From an uncultured Clostridia bacterium (GTDB lineage Bacteria; Bacillota; Clostridia; Christensenellales; Aristaeellaceae): 13,191 nt of DNA. Positions 6,831 to 13,152 of the stretch are shown here, one piece after another. The position numbers were made by a program, and so were the translations under genes. Each line of letters begins with the position of its first letter. Position 1 is the first letter of the stretch. Under the pieces are notes generated by a model. It ran no database searches and was not told the DNA's origin. It was given only the letters and a program-made list of their open reading frames with translations. The stretch spans positions 1 through 13,191 of the forward strand of contig CAKTXR010000069.1 in the NCBI GenBank assembly GCA_934631025.1. The letters are read 5' to 3'.

Positions 6831-7976
6831 TTATCTCCTTTTGAATCGGCTGAGCGTTGCGTAGATCGCGCCGAGCTGCTCAGCGGCATAGCGGATTTCC
6901 TCGTCCTGCGTGAGCGGGGACAGGCTGAAGCGCAGCGCCGCCTCCACGCGGTCGGGATTAAGCCCCATCGCCAGCAGCACAGGGCTCAAATGCCGTTTTT
7001 TGGACGAACAGGCCGAGCCGGTCGAGCAATAGACGCGCGCGCCCTCGAGCGCGTGCAGCATGACCTCGCCGCGCACGCCGGGAAAGCTGATGTTGATGAT
7101 GTGCGGCGCGCCCTCCTCGATCGACGGGCCGTTGAGCTGCACCGCGGGGACGGCCTGCTGAAAGAGCGTCCACAGCAGCTTCTTTTTCTCCATCATATGC
7201 TGGAAGCGATCGGGCATGGCCTTCATTTCGCGCGCCGCTTCCATAAAGCCCGCGATGCCGGGGGTGTTTTCCGTGCCGGAGCGCAGCGCGCCCTCCTGCC
7301 CGCCGCCCAGCTGACGGGGAACGAGCCGCACGCCGGGCCGCACATACAGCGCGCCCACGCCCTTGGGACCGTGAATCTTGTGCGAGCTCATGGTGTAGAG
7401 ATCAACCAGCCGCGCGTCGAAGGGCACGCGCAGAAAGCCCTGCACGCCGTCGACGTGAATCAGCGCGTTCGGCGCCTTTTCACGCACCAGCGCGCTCAGT
7501 CGGGAGACGTCGGTCACCGCGCCCGTCTCGTTGTTGACCTGCATACAGCTGACCAGCGCCGGCGCGTCGTCAAGCGCGTCCTCAAGCTGCGGCCAGTCGA
7601 GCTGGCCGCGCCCGTCCACGCCGATCACAGTGACCCTGTGCCCCAGCCCCTCCAGATAATGGAAGGCCTCCAGTACGGAGGGATGCTCGACGGCGGAGAC
7701 GATCAGGTGCTGCGGCCCCCGCATGGCCGAAACCGTGCCTATGATGGCGAGGTTGTTGGCCTCGGTGCCGCCGGAGGTGAAGAGAATGCCCCTGGGTGAA
7801 ACGCAAAGGGCGCTTGCCAGTTCCTCCCGGCAGGCGCGCATGGCTTTTTCAGAATCGATGGCCGGCGCATAGAGCGAGGAGGGGTTGAAATAGCCCTCGC
7901 GCATACACCGGCTCATGGCGTCGATCACGCCGTCGGTGGGGCGGGTGGTCGCGCTGTTGTCGAGGTAGGCTAGCAA
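6831..7976 (-). CDS. Cysteine desulfurase, NifS/IscS-like, partner of ThiI
   Basis: A PLP enzyme of 381 residues that converts cysteine to alanine and passes on persulfide sulfur. Visible residues: YLDNSATT at the N-terminus, TSGGTEANN (67-75), His97 in AVEHPS, Asp176 and Gln179 in HVDGVQ, PLP-binding Lys200 in SSHKIHGPKG, and persulfide Cys323 in STGSACSS. The long lobe around Cys323 places it with IscS/NifS-type rather than SufS-type enzymes. The start is TTG 7976, backed by AAGGAG (7990-7985) eight bases upstream and by the immediate YLDNSATT motif; no ATG fits. The thiI gene begins 7 bp after its stop, the same pairing seen in Bacillus (YrvO/NifZ-type enzymes with MnmA or ThiI). Dedicated sulfur supply for tRNA thiolation is therefore the likely role. 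General Fe-S assembly cannot be excluded, but no iscU or sufU is nearby. Confidence 0.94.
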   Translation of the reverse strand: MLAYLDNSATTRPTDGVIDAMSRCMREGYFNPSSLYAPAIDSEKAMRACREELASALCVSPRGILFTSGGTEANNLAIIGTVSAMRGPQHLIVSAVEHPSVLEAFHYLEGLGHRVTVIGVDGRGQLDWPQLEDALDDAPALVSCMQVNNETGAVTDVSRLSALVREKAPNALIHVDGVQGFLRVPFDARLVDLYTMSSHKIHGPKGVGALYVRPGVRLVPRQLGGGQEGALRSGTENTPGIAGFMEAAREMKAMPDRFQHMMEKKKLLWTLFQQAVPAVQLNGPSIEEGAPHIINISFPGVRGEVMLHALEGARVYCSTGSACSSKKRHLSPVLLAMGLNPDRVEAALRFSLSPLTQDEEIRYAAEQLGAIYATLSRFKRR

Positions 7977-8000
7977 ACTAAAGACTCCTTAGTCGGTCGG

Positions 8001-8038
8001 TTTATAAACAGCCGCCCCGCTGAAGCGGCGGGGACGGC
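8001..8038 (-). terminator. Terminator of the small membrane-protein gene
   Basis: On the minus strand GCCG-T-CCCCGC (8038-8028) pairs with GCGGGG-CGGC (8020-8011) around a 7-nt loop: 10 bp with a single bulged T. TGTTTATAAA follows. It lies between the stop of the 8067 gene and the desulfurase start, so the desulfurase may need its own promoter or depend on read-through. Confidence 0.7.
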
Positions 8039-8066
8039 AAAGAAAGCGGACGCTGTGAACGGAAAA

Positions 8067-8615
8067 TCAGCCCTGCCATACGCCGAACTTGAGATACGGC
8101 CTGGCCATGGCGAGCATTTCGTCGGACAGCTCGAGGATGATGGCGTGCTTGACGTTTTCCTTCTTGGCGTTTTCCTTGACGAAGTAGAAATAGCACAGAT
8201 TCGCGTCGCGGTTGACGAACCAGTTGTGCTTCTTGACCGAGGAATCGTTCATGAAGCGCTGGAAGCTCTGATGTGTCACCATGCCGGCCGTCTCGACGTT
8301 CTTCATGTTAAGGGAGGTCATCAGGCGGCGGCGGGCGTTGCCGAATACCTTGCCCACGTCCAGTTCGCCGTTGGTGAAGGTGTAGTCATACTCGACGCGC
8401 AGATCGTCCTTCTTGAAGAAGAGCAGGATGGCCAAACCGCCGAAAATGACGAACGTCGCCACCGCGGACACGCTGAACTGGAATGCCATCAGGCTGGACA
8501 GGCCGGTCATGCCGACGATGCCGAACAGCACGATGAACACCCAGCACATGAAGTAGGCGATGTTGTTGAACGTTTTGTTATGCTTGGAAGCGACCTCTTC
8601 GCGGAAATTATCCAT
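8067..8615 (-). CDS. Small membrane protein of unknown function (DUF6106-like)
   Basis: A 182-residue protein. The N-terminus is short and charged (MDNFREEVASKHNK). Two hydrophobic helices at about 18-42 and 46-67 form a membrane hairpin, and the rest is a soluble domain of about 115 residues. That domain starts with LRVEYDYTFTNGELDVGKV (72-90) and a basic stretch (NARRRLM, 93-99), and ends MARPYLKFGVWQG. This layout recalls small clostridial membrane proteins annotated as DUF6106; I recognise the pattern but cannot verify the family. ATG 8615 follows AAAGGA (8630-8625) nine bases upstream, and the 12-codon upstream extension has no ribosome site. It has its own promoter (8701-8729) and terminator (8001-8038), so it looks monocistronic, divergent from the spoIIIA operon. 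No function can be assigned. Confidence 0.85.
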   Translation of the reverse strand: MDNFREEVASKHNKTFNNIAYFMCWVFIVLFGIVGMTGLSSLMAFQFSVSAVATFVIFGGLAILLFFKKDDLRVEYDYTFTNGELDVGKVFGNARRRLMTSLNMKNVETAGMVTHQSFQRFMNDSSVKKHNWFVNRDANLCYFYFVKENAKKENVKHAIILELSDEMLAMARPYLKFGVWQG

Positions 8616-8700
8616 ACAAGTACATCCTTTCAAACGCCGAAAAACCGGCAATTTTAGCTCAAAGGGACGATGAAGGCCCGTCTGACCTCACAATACCCCT

Positions 8701-8729
8701 ATTATAACATAGACGGACGCATCCCGCAA
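8701..8729 (-). promoter_or_regulatory. Sigma-A promoter of the small membrane-protein gene
   Basis: On the minus strand TTGCGG (8729-8724), 17 bp, then TATAAT (8706-8701) with an extended TG one base before the -10. It lies about 85 bp upstream of ATG 8615. This is the best promoter match in the window. Confidence 0.75.
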
Positions 8730-8772
8730 GGGCATTTCACGCAATAAAATATGTCTCTGATATGAAGCGACG

Positions 8773-8801
8773 GCATGAGGGGCGGGGGGCGCTCATAGTA
8801 T
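8773..8801 (+). promoter_or_regulatory. Possible sigma-E promoter of the spoIIIA operon
   Basis: CATAGTAT (8794-8801) resembles the sigma-E -10 consensus (CATACAAT-like) and sits 14 bp after GCATGAG (8773-8779, first base G8773), a weak -35. It is 33 bp before the spoIIIAA start. In Bacillus spoIIIA is transcribed by mother-cell sigma E, which fits. The -35 match is poor. Confidence 0.4.
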
Positions 8802-8834
8802 AGCAATGCGCGGAATGCGCGGGAGGGTGTGCGT

Positions 8835-9707
8835 ATGGACGAGACGGCGCGGCGCGTGCTGGCGCTGCTCGGCATGGACGCGCCGGACGATCTGGGCGCG
8901 ATCCGCGAGATCAGGCTGCGCGCCGGCCGGCCGCCTGCCGTGACGGACGAGCGGGGCGAGCGGCTGCTGGGCGCGCCCCGAACGGCTGTGGAGATCGAAG
9001 CGGCGGCCGACGCGCTGACGCGCCATTCGCTCTATGCCCGCGAGGAGGAGCTGGAGGGCGGCTATCTGGCGCTTGAGGGCGGCTGTCGGGCGGGCGTGTG
9101 CGGGCGCTGGGCGGACGGGCGCGTGCGCGGCATTACGTCGATCTGCATCCGGCTGGCGCGCGCCGTGACGGGCTGCGCGGACGGCTGTATGCCCTATCTG
9201 TACGCACGGGGGCGGCCGGTGAGCGCATTGACGCTCTCGCCGCCCGGGCTGGGAAAGACGACGCTTCTGCGCGATATGGCGCGTCAGTTTTCGAACGGGA
9301 CGCGCTGGGGCGCGGGCGTAAACGTGGCCGTGGCCGACGAACGGCGCGAGCTGGGCGGATCGGGCACGCTCGATCTGGGCGCGCGCACCGACGTGCTGGA
9401 GGGCTGCGGCAAAGCGGAAGCGCTGTCCATGCTGGTGCGCACGATGCGGCCGGACGTGATCGTGACCGACGAGCTGGGGCGCGAGGGCGACGCGCTGGCC
9501 GTGCGGGAGGTGATTCGCTGCGGCGCGGCGGTGATCGCATCGGCGCACGCAGACAGTCTTGAAGCAGCGTTCGGGCGGCGCGTCCTCAAAGCGCTGCTGG
9601 AGGAGCGCCTGTTCGAGCGGATCATTCTGCTCGCAGGCGGCGTGGGGCGCGTTCAGGCGATCTATGACGGCGGCGGACAGCCGCTTTTTGAAGCGAAGGA
9701 GATATAA
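8835..9707 (+). CDS. spoIIIAA: Stage III sporulation protein AA (ATPase)
   Basis: SpoIIIAA is the cytoplasmic secretion-type ATPase thought to power the mother cell-forespore channel. The 290-residue protein has an N-terminal domain (IREIRLRAGRPP, 23-34; GGCRAGVCGRW, 82-92) and a RecA-like ATPase domain. Walker A is SPPGLGKTTLLRD (135-147); it begins with Ser instead of the usual Gly, which I recall as common in clostridial SpoIIIAA. VADERREL (167-173) and Walker B DVIVTDELG (207-215) follow, then the ASAHADS segment (235-241). ATG 8835 is preceded at 7 bp by GGGAGGG (8821-8827); GTG 8829 is too close to it. First gene of the operon; spoIIIAB follows 20 bp after the stop. Confidence 0.96.
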   Translation: MDETARRVLALLGMDAPDDLGAIREIRLRAGRPPAVTDERGERLLGAPRTAVEIEAAADALTRHSLYAREEELEGGYLALEGGCRAGVCGRWADGRVRGITSICIRLARAVTGCADGCMPYLYARGRPVSALTLSPPGLGKTTLLRDMARQFSNGTRWGAGVNVAVADERRELGGSGTLDLGARTDVLEGCGKAEALSMLVRTMRPDVIVTDELGREGDALAVREVIRCGAAVIASAHADSLEAAFGRRVLKALLEERLFERIILLAGGVGRVQAIYDGGGQPLFEAKEI

Positions 9708-9727
9708 TCGATGCGGAGGAACAATCT

Positions 9728-10234
9728 ATGACGGGCGCGAGGATTTTGGCGGCGCTGATTATGACGGCGGCCTGCGGCGGCGTGGGTTATTCGGCGGCGC
9801 GGTCGCAGGTGCGGCGCAGGCGCGCGCTGGCCGAGCTGGGACAGGCGGTCGACCGGCTGGAAATCAATATGCTCGAGCAGCGTCTGCCGCTGGCCGAGGC
9901 CTTGAAACGCGCGGGGCATCCGCTGTTCGAGCGCGCGGCGAAGGGGCTGGACGAGCTGCCGCCGGAGGAGAGCCTGCGTCGCGCGGCGGCGGAGCTGTCG
10001 GCGCGCATGGGGCCGCTGGATGCGCTCACGCGGGACGACATGACGGCCATTCATCATCTGGCGGGCGAGCTGGGCCGCTACGACGCGCACAGACAGCGGC
10101 TGCTTCTGCACGAAACGCGCGGCGAGCTGCGCGCCCTCGAGGAGCAGGCCGCCCGTCAGGCCGCGGAGAAGAACCGGTTGTATGTGTCGCTGGGGGCGCT
10201 GGGCGGGCTGATGCTGAGCGCCGCACTGATTTAG
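9728..10234 (+). CDS. spoIIIAB: Stage III sporulation protein AB
   Basis: A 168-residue membrane protein of the SpoIIIA complex, the usual length for the family and resembling type II/IV secretion inner-membrane components. An N-terminal hydrophobic helix (about 4-23) is followed by a long amphipathic helical cytoplasmic region. That region contains ALAELGQAVDRLEINM (33-48) and the family-like pattern P-L-A-E-A-L with a downstream hydrophobic/Leu array. A C-terminal helix (about 151-168) ends the protein. ATG 9728 follows GGAGGA (9715-9720) at 7 bp. Family identity rests on length, topology and operon position as well as the N-terminal motif. The following gap to spoIIIAC is unusually long (275 bp). 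Confidence 0.92.
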   Translation: MTGARILAALIMTAACGGVGYSAARSQVRRRRALAELGQAVDRLEINMLEQRLPLAEALKRAGHPLFERAAKGLDELPPEESLRRAAAELSARMGPLDALTRDDMTAIHHLAGELGRYDAHRQRLLLHETRGELRALEEQAARQAAEKNRLYVSLGALGGLMLSAALI

Positions 10235-10509
10235 GGAAGGCGTGTGGCGTGTTCAATGCTTCAAACAGTGTCGGAAGCGCCGAAAGATTTCGGGCTTTTG
10301 CCGAGGAGCACAGCAGCGGGGCTGGACGGGGCGAAAACAGTGCGCCTTTTCGTGCTTTATGCTCTGAAACGCGCCTTGACGTTCGGCGGCGGGCGAGTCA
10401 GCCTTTCGGGAGACGGCGCTTCGAGCCGCGCATAATCGTCTGCGCTGCGGTGAGCGGCGCGCTCAGGGGCTTCTTTCAGGACGGACTTTTTGCGGGGGAG
10501 GTCGGCGGC
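10235..10509 (+). other. 275-bp spacer between spoIIIAB and spoIIIAC
   Basis: In most spoIIIA operons AB and AC are nearly contiguous. Here 275 bp intervene. A 63-codon frame from GTG 10244 (stop at 10435) lies in it with an AGGGAAGG sequence just upstream but only 3 bp from the GTG, and it matches nothing I know. A terminator-like hairpin is at 10275-10297. I cannot support a gene; it may be a leader, an attenuator or decayed sequence. Confidence 0.4.
10275..10299 (+). terminator. Terminator-like hairpin inside the spoIIIA operon
   Basis: AAGC-G-CCGAA (10275-10284) pairs with TTCGG-GCTT (10289-10297) around AGAT, with one bulged G, and ends in a short TTTT. It lies 41 bp after the spoIIIAB stop. 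The U-run is too short for a confident terminator; partial attenuation is possible. Confidence 0.35.
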
Positions 10510-10707
10510 GTGTCGGTGGATCTGGTGTTTCGCATCGCGGCGATCGGGCTGATCGTTTCGCTGCTGGCGCAGGTGCTGAACAAGGCGGGGCGCGAGGAAA
10601 TCGCGACGCTGATGACGCTCTCCGGCGTAGTGATCGTGCTCCTGATGGTGGCCGATCTGATCGGCAGCTTTTTCAGCAGTATGCGCTCGATTTTTCTGAT
10701 TTACTGA
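10510..10707 (+). CDS. spoIIIAC: Stage III sporulation protein AC
   Basis: A 65-residue protein, the normal family size, with two membrane helices (about 4-22 and 36-56). The family-typical VDLVFRIAAIGLIVSLLAQV (3-22) and NKAGREEIATLMTLSGVV (24-41) surround a short charged loop. The start is GTG 10510, chosen because GGGGGAGG (10494-10501) ends 8 bp before it. The same frame stays open far upstream without a ribosome site, which hides this small gene in a longer spurious frame. AC, with AD, contributes membrane components of the SpoIIIA channel. The next gene, spoIIIAD, begins 42 bp after its stop. Confidence 0.93.
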   Translation: MSVDLVFRIAAIGLIVSLLAQVLNKAGREEIATLMTLSGVVIVLLMVADLIGSFFSSMRSIFLIY

Positions 10708-10749
10708 GCGGACGTCGAGCGGCTCGCTTAGCAGTGGGAGGTGAAGACC

Positions 10750-11124
10750 ATGGATGCGGTGCGCGCGGCGCTGATCTGCGCGGCGGCGGCGCTGGTCTGC
10801 TCGCTGATTCCGCGTCCGGAAATGCGGCTGGGCGTGGTGATCGCCGCGGGGCTGTGCGTGATGGCGTTCTGCCTTCAGCCGCTGCGGGAGGGCGCGGCGA
10901 TGCTGCGGACGCTGGGGACGCAGAGCGGCGCGGATACGGGCGGCGTGATGATCCGCGCCGTGGGCGTGGCGATCGTGGCCGAATTCGGCGCGCAGCTGTG
11001 CCGGGACGCGGGCGAGGGCGCGCTGGCCGGACGGGTCGAGCTGGCCGGACGCGTGACCATGCTGGCGCTGGCGCTGCCGCTGCTTACCGATCTGGTGACG
11101 CGCCTGAGCGCCATGATGCCGTAA
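10750..11124 (+). CDS. spoIIIAD: Stage III sporulation protein AD
   Basis: A 124-residue membrane protein, slightly shorter than the roughly 130 residues usual for SpoIIIAD. Hydrophobic segments lie at about 4-20, 25-44, 68-86 and 99-114, with PRPEMRLGVVIAAG (21-34) in the first loop. Assignment rests on size, multi-helix topology and the position between AC and AE. ATG 10750 follows GGGAGGTG (10736-10743); GTG 10741 lies inside that ribosome site and is rejected. An unusually long 277-bp spacer separates it from spoIIIAE. Confidence 0.9.
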   Translation: MDAVRAALICAAAALVCSLIPRPEMRLGVVIAAGLCVMAFCLQPLREGAAMLRTLGTQSGADTGGVMIRAVGVAIVAEFGAQLCRDAGEGALAGRVELAGRVTMLALALPLLTDLVTRLSAMMP

Positions 11125-11401
11125 GTGAAATGCGCGGCGAAACAGCATTATAAGCGTTTGCCGTCGGTTTTATTCTGTGACTGCACGGCGTTCTAAAGAG
11201 AACTCCAGATGACTTCAAAGCCGATCATTGAAACGAATCGAGAGCGCTCAGACCGAAAGGCGGCGCGCTTGACTAAGCCTGTAAGGATGAAAATGACATG
11301 GGCGAGGGCAAAGGATTCGAGCGCCGTGCCGTTTGAAAACTGCGCGTTATTGAGTTTTTTTCATTGGTGCGGCGCGTATGAGCGCAGGAGGATTTGGGCG
11401 T
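11125..11401 (+). other. 277-bp spacer between spoIIIAD and spoIIIAE
   Basis: This stretch is less GC-rich than the genes around it. It contains a T-rich run near 11353-11361. A 75-codon frame starting at ATG 11209 overlaps the 5' end of spoIIIAE and lacks a ribosome site. The sequence shows no obvious similarity to the AB-AC spacer despite the nearly equal length. A TTGACT at 11269-11274 could be a -35, but no good -10 follows. I see no supportable gene. Confidence 0.4.
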
Positions 11402-12547
11402 TTGAAAGGGCTTGCAGGAGTAAAAAACGCGCGTAAAGCGGGAAACGGCTGGAAGCACGCTCTTGCGGCACTGCTGCTGGCGCTCCTTGTGCTGACGGCG
11501 GGCGCGTCGTCGGCGGAGTCGCTGGAGGAGGGCGTGGCTGCGCTGCCGCTTGACGGGCTGCAAAAGAGCGCCGACGAGAGCGAGAGCGCGCTCGACGTGC
11601 GCTCGCTGATACAGTCGCTGGTCTCGGGCGAAACGCTGAGCGGGAACGATACGCTCATGGAAAACCTGAAGGCGCGCGTGAAAGCGGCCCTGAACGCCGC
11701 GCTGCCCTCGCTCTTGTCGCTGACCGCGCCGGCAATCCTGTGGGCGCTGAGCCGTCAACTGGCCGGCGGCACGCTGGCTTCCTCGGCGGACATGGTGTGC
11801 TATCTGGCCGAGGCGGGCGCGCTGGCAACGCTGTTTTCGCGGCGCATGGAGTCGGCGCGGCTGGTGACCGGACGGCTGATCCGGCTGATCGAGCGCTTCC
11901 ATCCGCTGGCGGCGTTCGTGCTGGCCTCGGCGGGCAAAACGTCCTCGGCGGCGCTGATGCGGCCGGCGGGGGCGCTGGCCACGTCGCTGCTCGGCGGCGC
12001 GCTCATGCAGACCGCCTTTGCGCTGAGCGCATGCATGGCGGCGCTGGCCGTCATCGGCAATCTGAGCGAGCAACTGACGACCGACGGGCTGTTCAAGCTG
12101 TGCAAGCGCGCGGCCTGCTGGCTGCTGGGCTGCGCGAGCACGCTGTTTCTGGGGCTGATGAAGGCCGATTCGCTGTTGGAGAGCGGACGGGACGCGCTGG
12201 CCTTCCGCGCGGCGGAATACGCCGTGGACAAGCTGCTGCCGGTGATCGGCAAGGACGTGTCCGACACACTGGGCACGATCGCTTCGGGCACGGCGGTGAT
12301 CCGCTCGGCGGTGGGCGTGACCGGCACGGCGGTGATGCTGGCGCTGTGTCTCGAGCCGGCGCTGGCGCTCATCTGCGATATGCTGGTCTGCCGGCTGGCG
12401 GCGGCGCTGTCCGAGCCGGTGGCGGCGGGGCCGCTGACGCGCTGTCTGAAGGGCTTTGCCGACGCGCTGATGATCCTTCTGCTTGCGCAGGTGTCGGCCG
12501 CCGCGCTGTTTCTGATACTGGCCGGCATGGCGCTCAGGGGGGTGTGA
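11402..12547 (+). CDS. spoIIIAE: Stage III sporulation protein AE
   Basis: The large multi-spanning membrane protein of the SpoIIIA complex, 381 residues here, close to the roughly 400 of the family. The chosen start is TTG 11402, because AGGAGG (11386-11391) ends 10 bp before it and it yields a clean signal-peptide-like N-terminus: KGLAGVKNARK, a hydrophobic core ALAALLLALLVLTA, then GASSAES. ATG 11378 in the same frame is possible but has no ribosome site and would put the AGGAGG inside the gene. The body carries many hydrophobic segments and the family-like block RLIERFHPLAAFVLASAGKT. The last half has the alternating Gly/Ala helices of SpoIIIAE (VGVTGTAVMLALCLEPALAL). The spoIIIAF start follows 6 bp after the stop. 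Confidence 0.92.
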   Translation: MKGLAGVKNARKAGNGWKHALAALLLALLVLTAGASSAESLEEGVAALPLDGLQKSADESESALDVRSLIQSLVSGETLSGNDTLMENLKARVKAALNAALPSLLSLTAPAILWALSRQLAGGTLASSADMVCYLAEAGALATLFSRRMESARLVTGRLIRLIERFHPLAAFVLASAGKTSSAALMRPAGALATSLLGGALMQTAFALSACMAALAVIGNLSEQLTTDGLFKLCKRAACWLLGCASTLFLGLMKADSLLESGRDALAFRAAEYAVDKLLPVIGKDVSDTLGTIASGTAVIRSAVGVTGTAVMLALCLEPALALICDMLVCRLAAALSEPVAAGPLTRCLKGFADALMILLLAQVSAAALFLILAGMALRGV

Positions 12548-12553
12548 GGAGAT

Positions 12554-12727
12554 ATGGCGGAGGCGATCGCGCATCTGGCGGCGCTGGGCGCGCTGCTGGC
12601 GCTGGCCGATCTCATCGTGGGCGAGGGGCCGCAGAAGCGCGGCGTGCGCTTTATCGGTGGGCTGCTGACCGCGGGCGCGATGCTGGAATTGTGCCTGCGT
12701 CTGGCAAACATGGCGGCGCTTTTGTGA
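12554..12727 (+). CDS. spoIIIAF: SpoIIIAF-like minimal membrane hairpin protein
   Basis: Only 57 residues. Two hydrophobic helices (about 4-23 and 34-55) are joined by a charged loop (GEGPQKRGVRF, 23-33) with the position and pattern of the N-terminal membrane hairpin of SpoIIIAF. The gene lies between spoIIIAE and spoIIIAG exactly where SpoIIIAF belongs. Bacillus SpoIIIAF is about 206 residues, with a soluble ring-building-type domain after the helices; that domain is absent, and the 92 bp to spoIIIAG do not encode it. ATG 12554 follows GAGGAG (12546-12551), which overlaps the spoIIIAE stop, with an unusually short 2-bp gap, so coupled translation is likely. The gene is in the same frame as spoIIIAE. 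Assignment is by position and topology; homology cannot be proved from 57 residues. Confidence 0.75.
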   Translation: MAEAIAHLAALGALLALADLIVGEGPQKRGVRFIGGLLTAGAMLELCLRLANMAALL

Positions 12728-12736
12728 AGTGAGGAA

Positions 12737-12779
12737 AAACCGCCTGAGTCCGCCGCATTTTCTTTTTGCGGCGCGGTTT
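12737..12779 (+). other. Hairpin between spoIIIAF and spoIIIAG
   Basis: CGCCGCA (12751-12757) pairs with TGCGGCG (12767-12773) around a 9-nt loop of T's and one C (TTTTCTTTT). AAACCG (12737-12742) and CGGTTT (12774-12779) extend the stem across an 8-nt one-sided internal loop. No U-run follows, so it is not a standard terminator. RNA processing or a protection stem are alternatives. Confidence 0.5.
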
Positions 12780-12819
12780 GATGAAAAAAATAGCGCTCGC
12801 GGCTGGGGGAGGCTTCGAT

Positions 12820-13152
12820 ATGCTGGAAAAGCTCAAGGGCGTAAGGCATCTGGAACTGCTCCTGGCGCTCTTGGCGCTCGCGGCGTGCGTGCTGCTGAGC
12901 GGCCGCTTTTCCTCGAGTGAAGCGCCGCTTGAAAGGCGCATGGCCGAGACGCTTTCCCGCGTCGAAGGGGCGGGACGCGTGAGCGTGGTGCTGCGCTGCG
13001 ACGAGGACGGCACGGCGCAGGGCGCTGTGATCGTGGCCGAGGGCGCGGACGATCTGCGCGTGATGCTCTCGCTCCAGCGGGCGGCGCAGTCGCTCCTGGG
13101 CGTGGAGACGGCGCGCATCGAGGTGCTGCCGATGGAAGGAGGACAATCATGA
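12820..13152 (+). CDS. spoIIIAG: Stage III sporulation protein AG, compact form
   Basis: SpoIIIAG forms a ring in the intermembrane space of the forespore envelope. This 110-residue protein has one N-terminal membrane helix (about 11-29, LELLLALLALAACVLLSG) and a ring-building-type fold: helix LERRMAETLSRVEGAG, strand RVSVVLRC, a short turn DEDGTAQ, strand GAVIVAEGADD, helix RVMLSLQRAAQSLLGV, strand RIEVLPM. The GAVIVAEGADD motif is the SpoIIIAG signature (VKGVIVVAEGADD-like). B. subtilis SpoIIIAG is about 229 residues with a long beta-triangle insertion after the first strand, which is replaced here by a seven-residue turn. ATG 12820 follows GGGGGAGG (12805-12812) at 7 bp; ATG 12781 upstream lacks one. 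The stop overlaps the spoIIIAH start (ATGA). Confidence 0.9.
   Translation: MLEKLKGVRHLELLLALLALAACVLLSGRFSSSEAPLERRMAETLSRVEGAGRVSVVLRCDEDGTAQGAVIVAEGADDLRVMLSLQRAAQSLLGVETARIEVLPMEGGQS

Noticed and set aside
10244..10435. A 63-codon GTG-start frame after spoIIIAB
   Set aside because: The purine-rich sequence is only 3 bp from the GTG, and the protein resembles nothing known; conservation data would be needed.
9559..10707. A 382-codon frame spanning the end of spoIIIAA, spoIIIAB and spoIIIAC as one fusion protein
   Set aside because: Only the last 65 codons (from GTG 10510) look like a protein, SpoIIIAC, and they have their own strong ribosome site. The rest is an off-frame reading of the neighbours.
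11209..11436. A 75-codon frame (MTSKPIIETNRERS...) before spoIIIAE
   Set aside because: There is no ribosome site at ATG 11209, it overlaps the spoIIIAE 5' end, and the content is not recognisable. Kept only as a possibility within the spacer finding.
11273..12574. A 433-codon minus-strand frame over spoIIIAE
   Set aside because: Extremely Arg/Gln/His-rich, the typical antisense shadow of a GC-rich membrane-protein gene.
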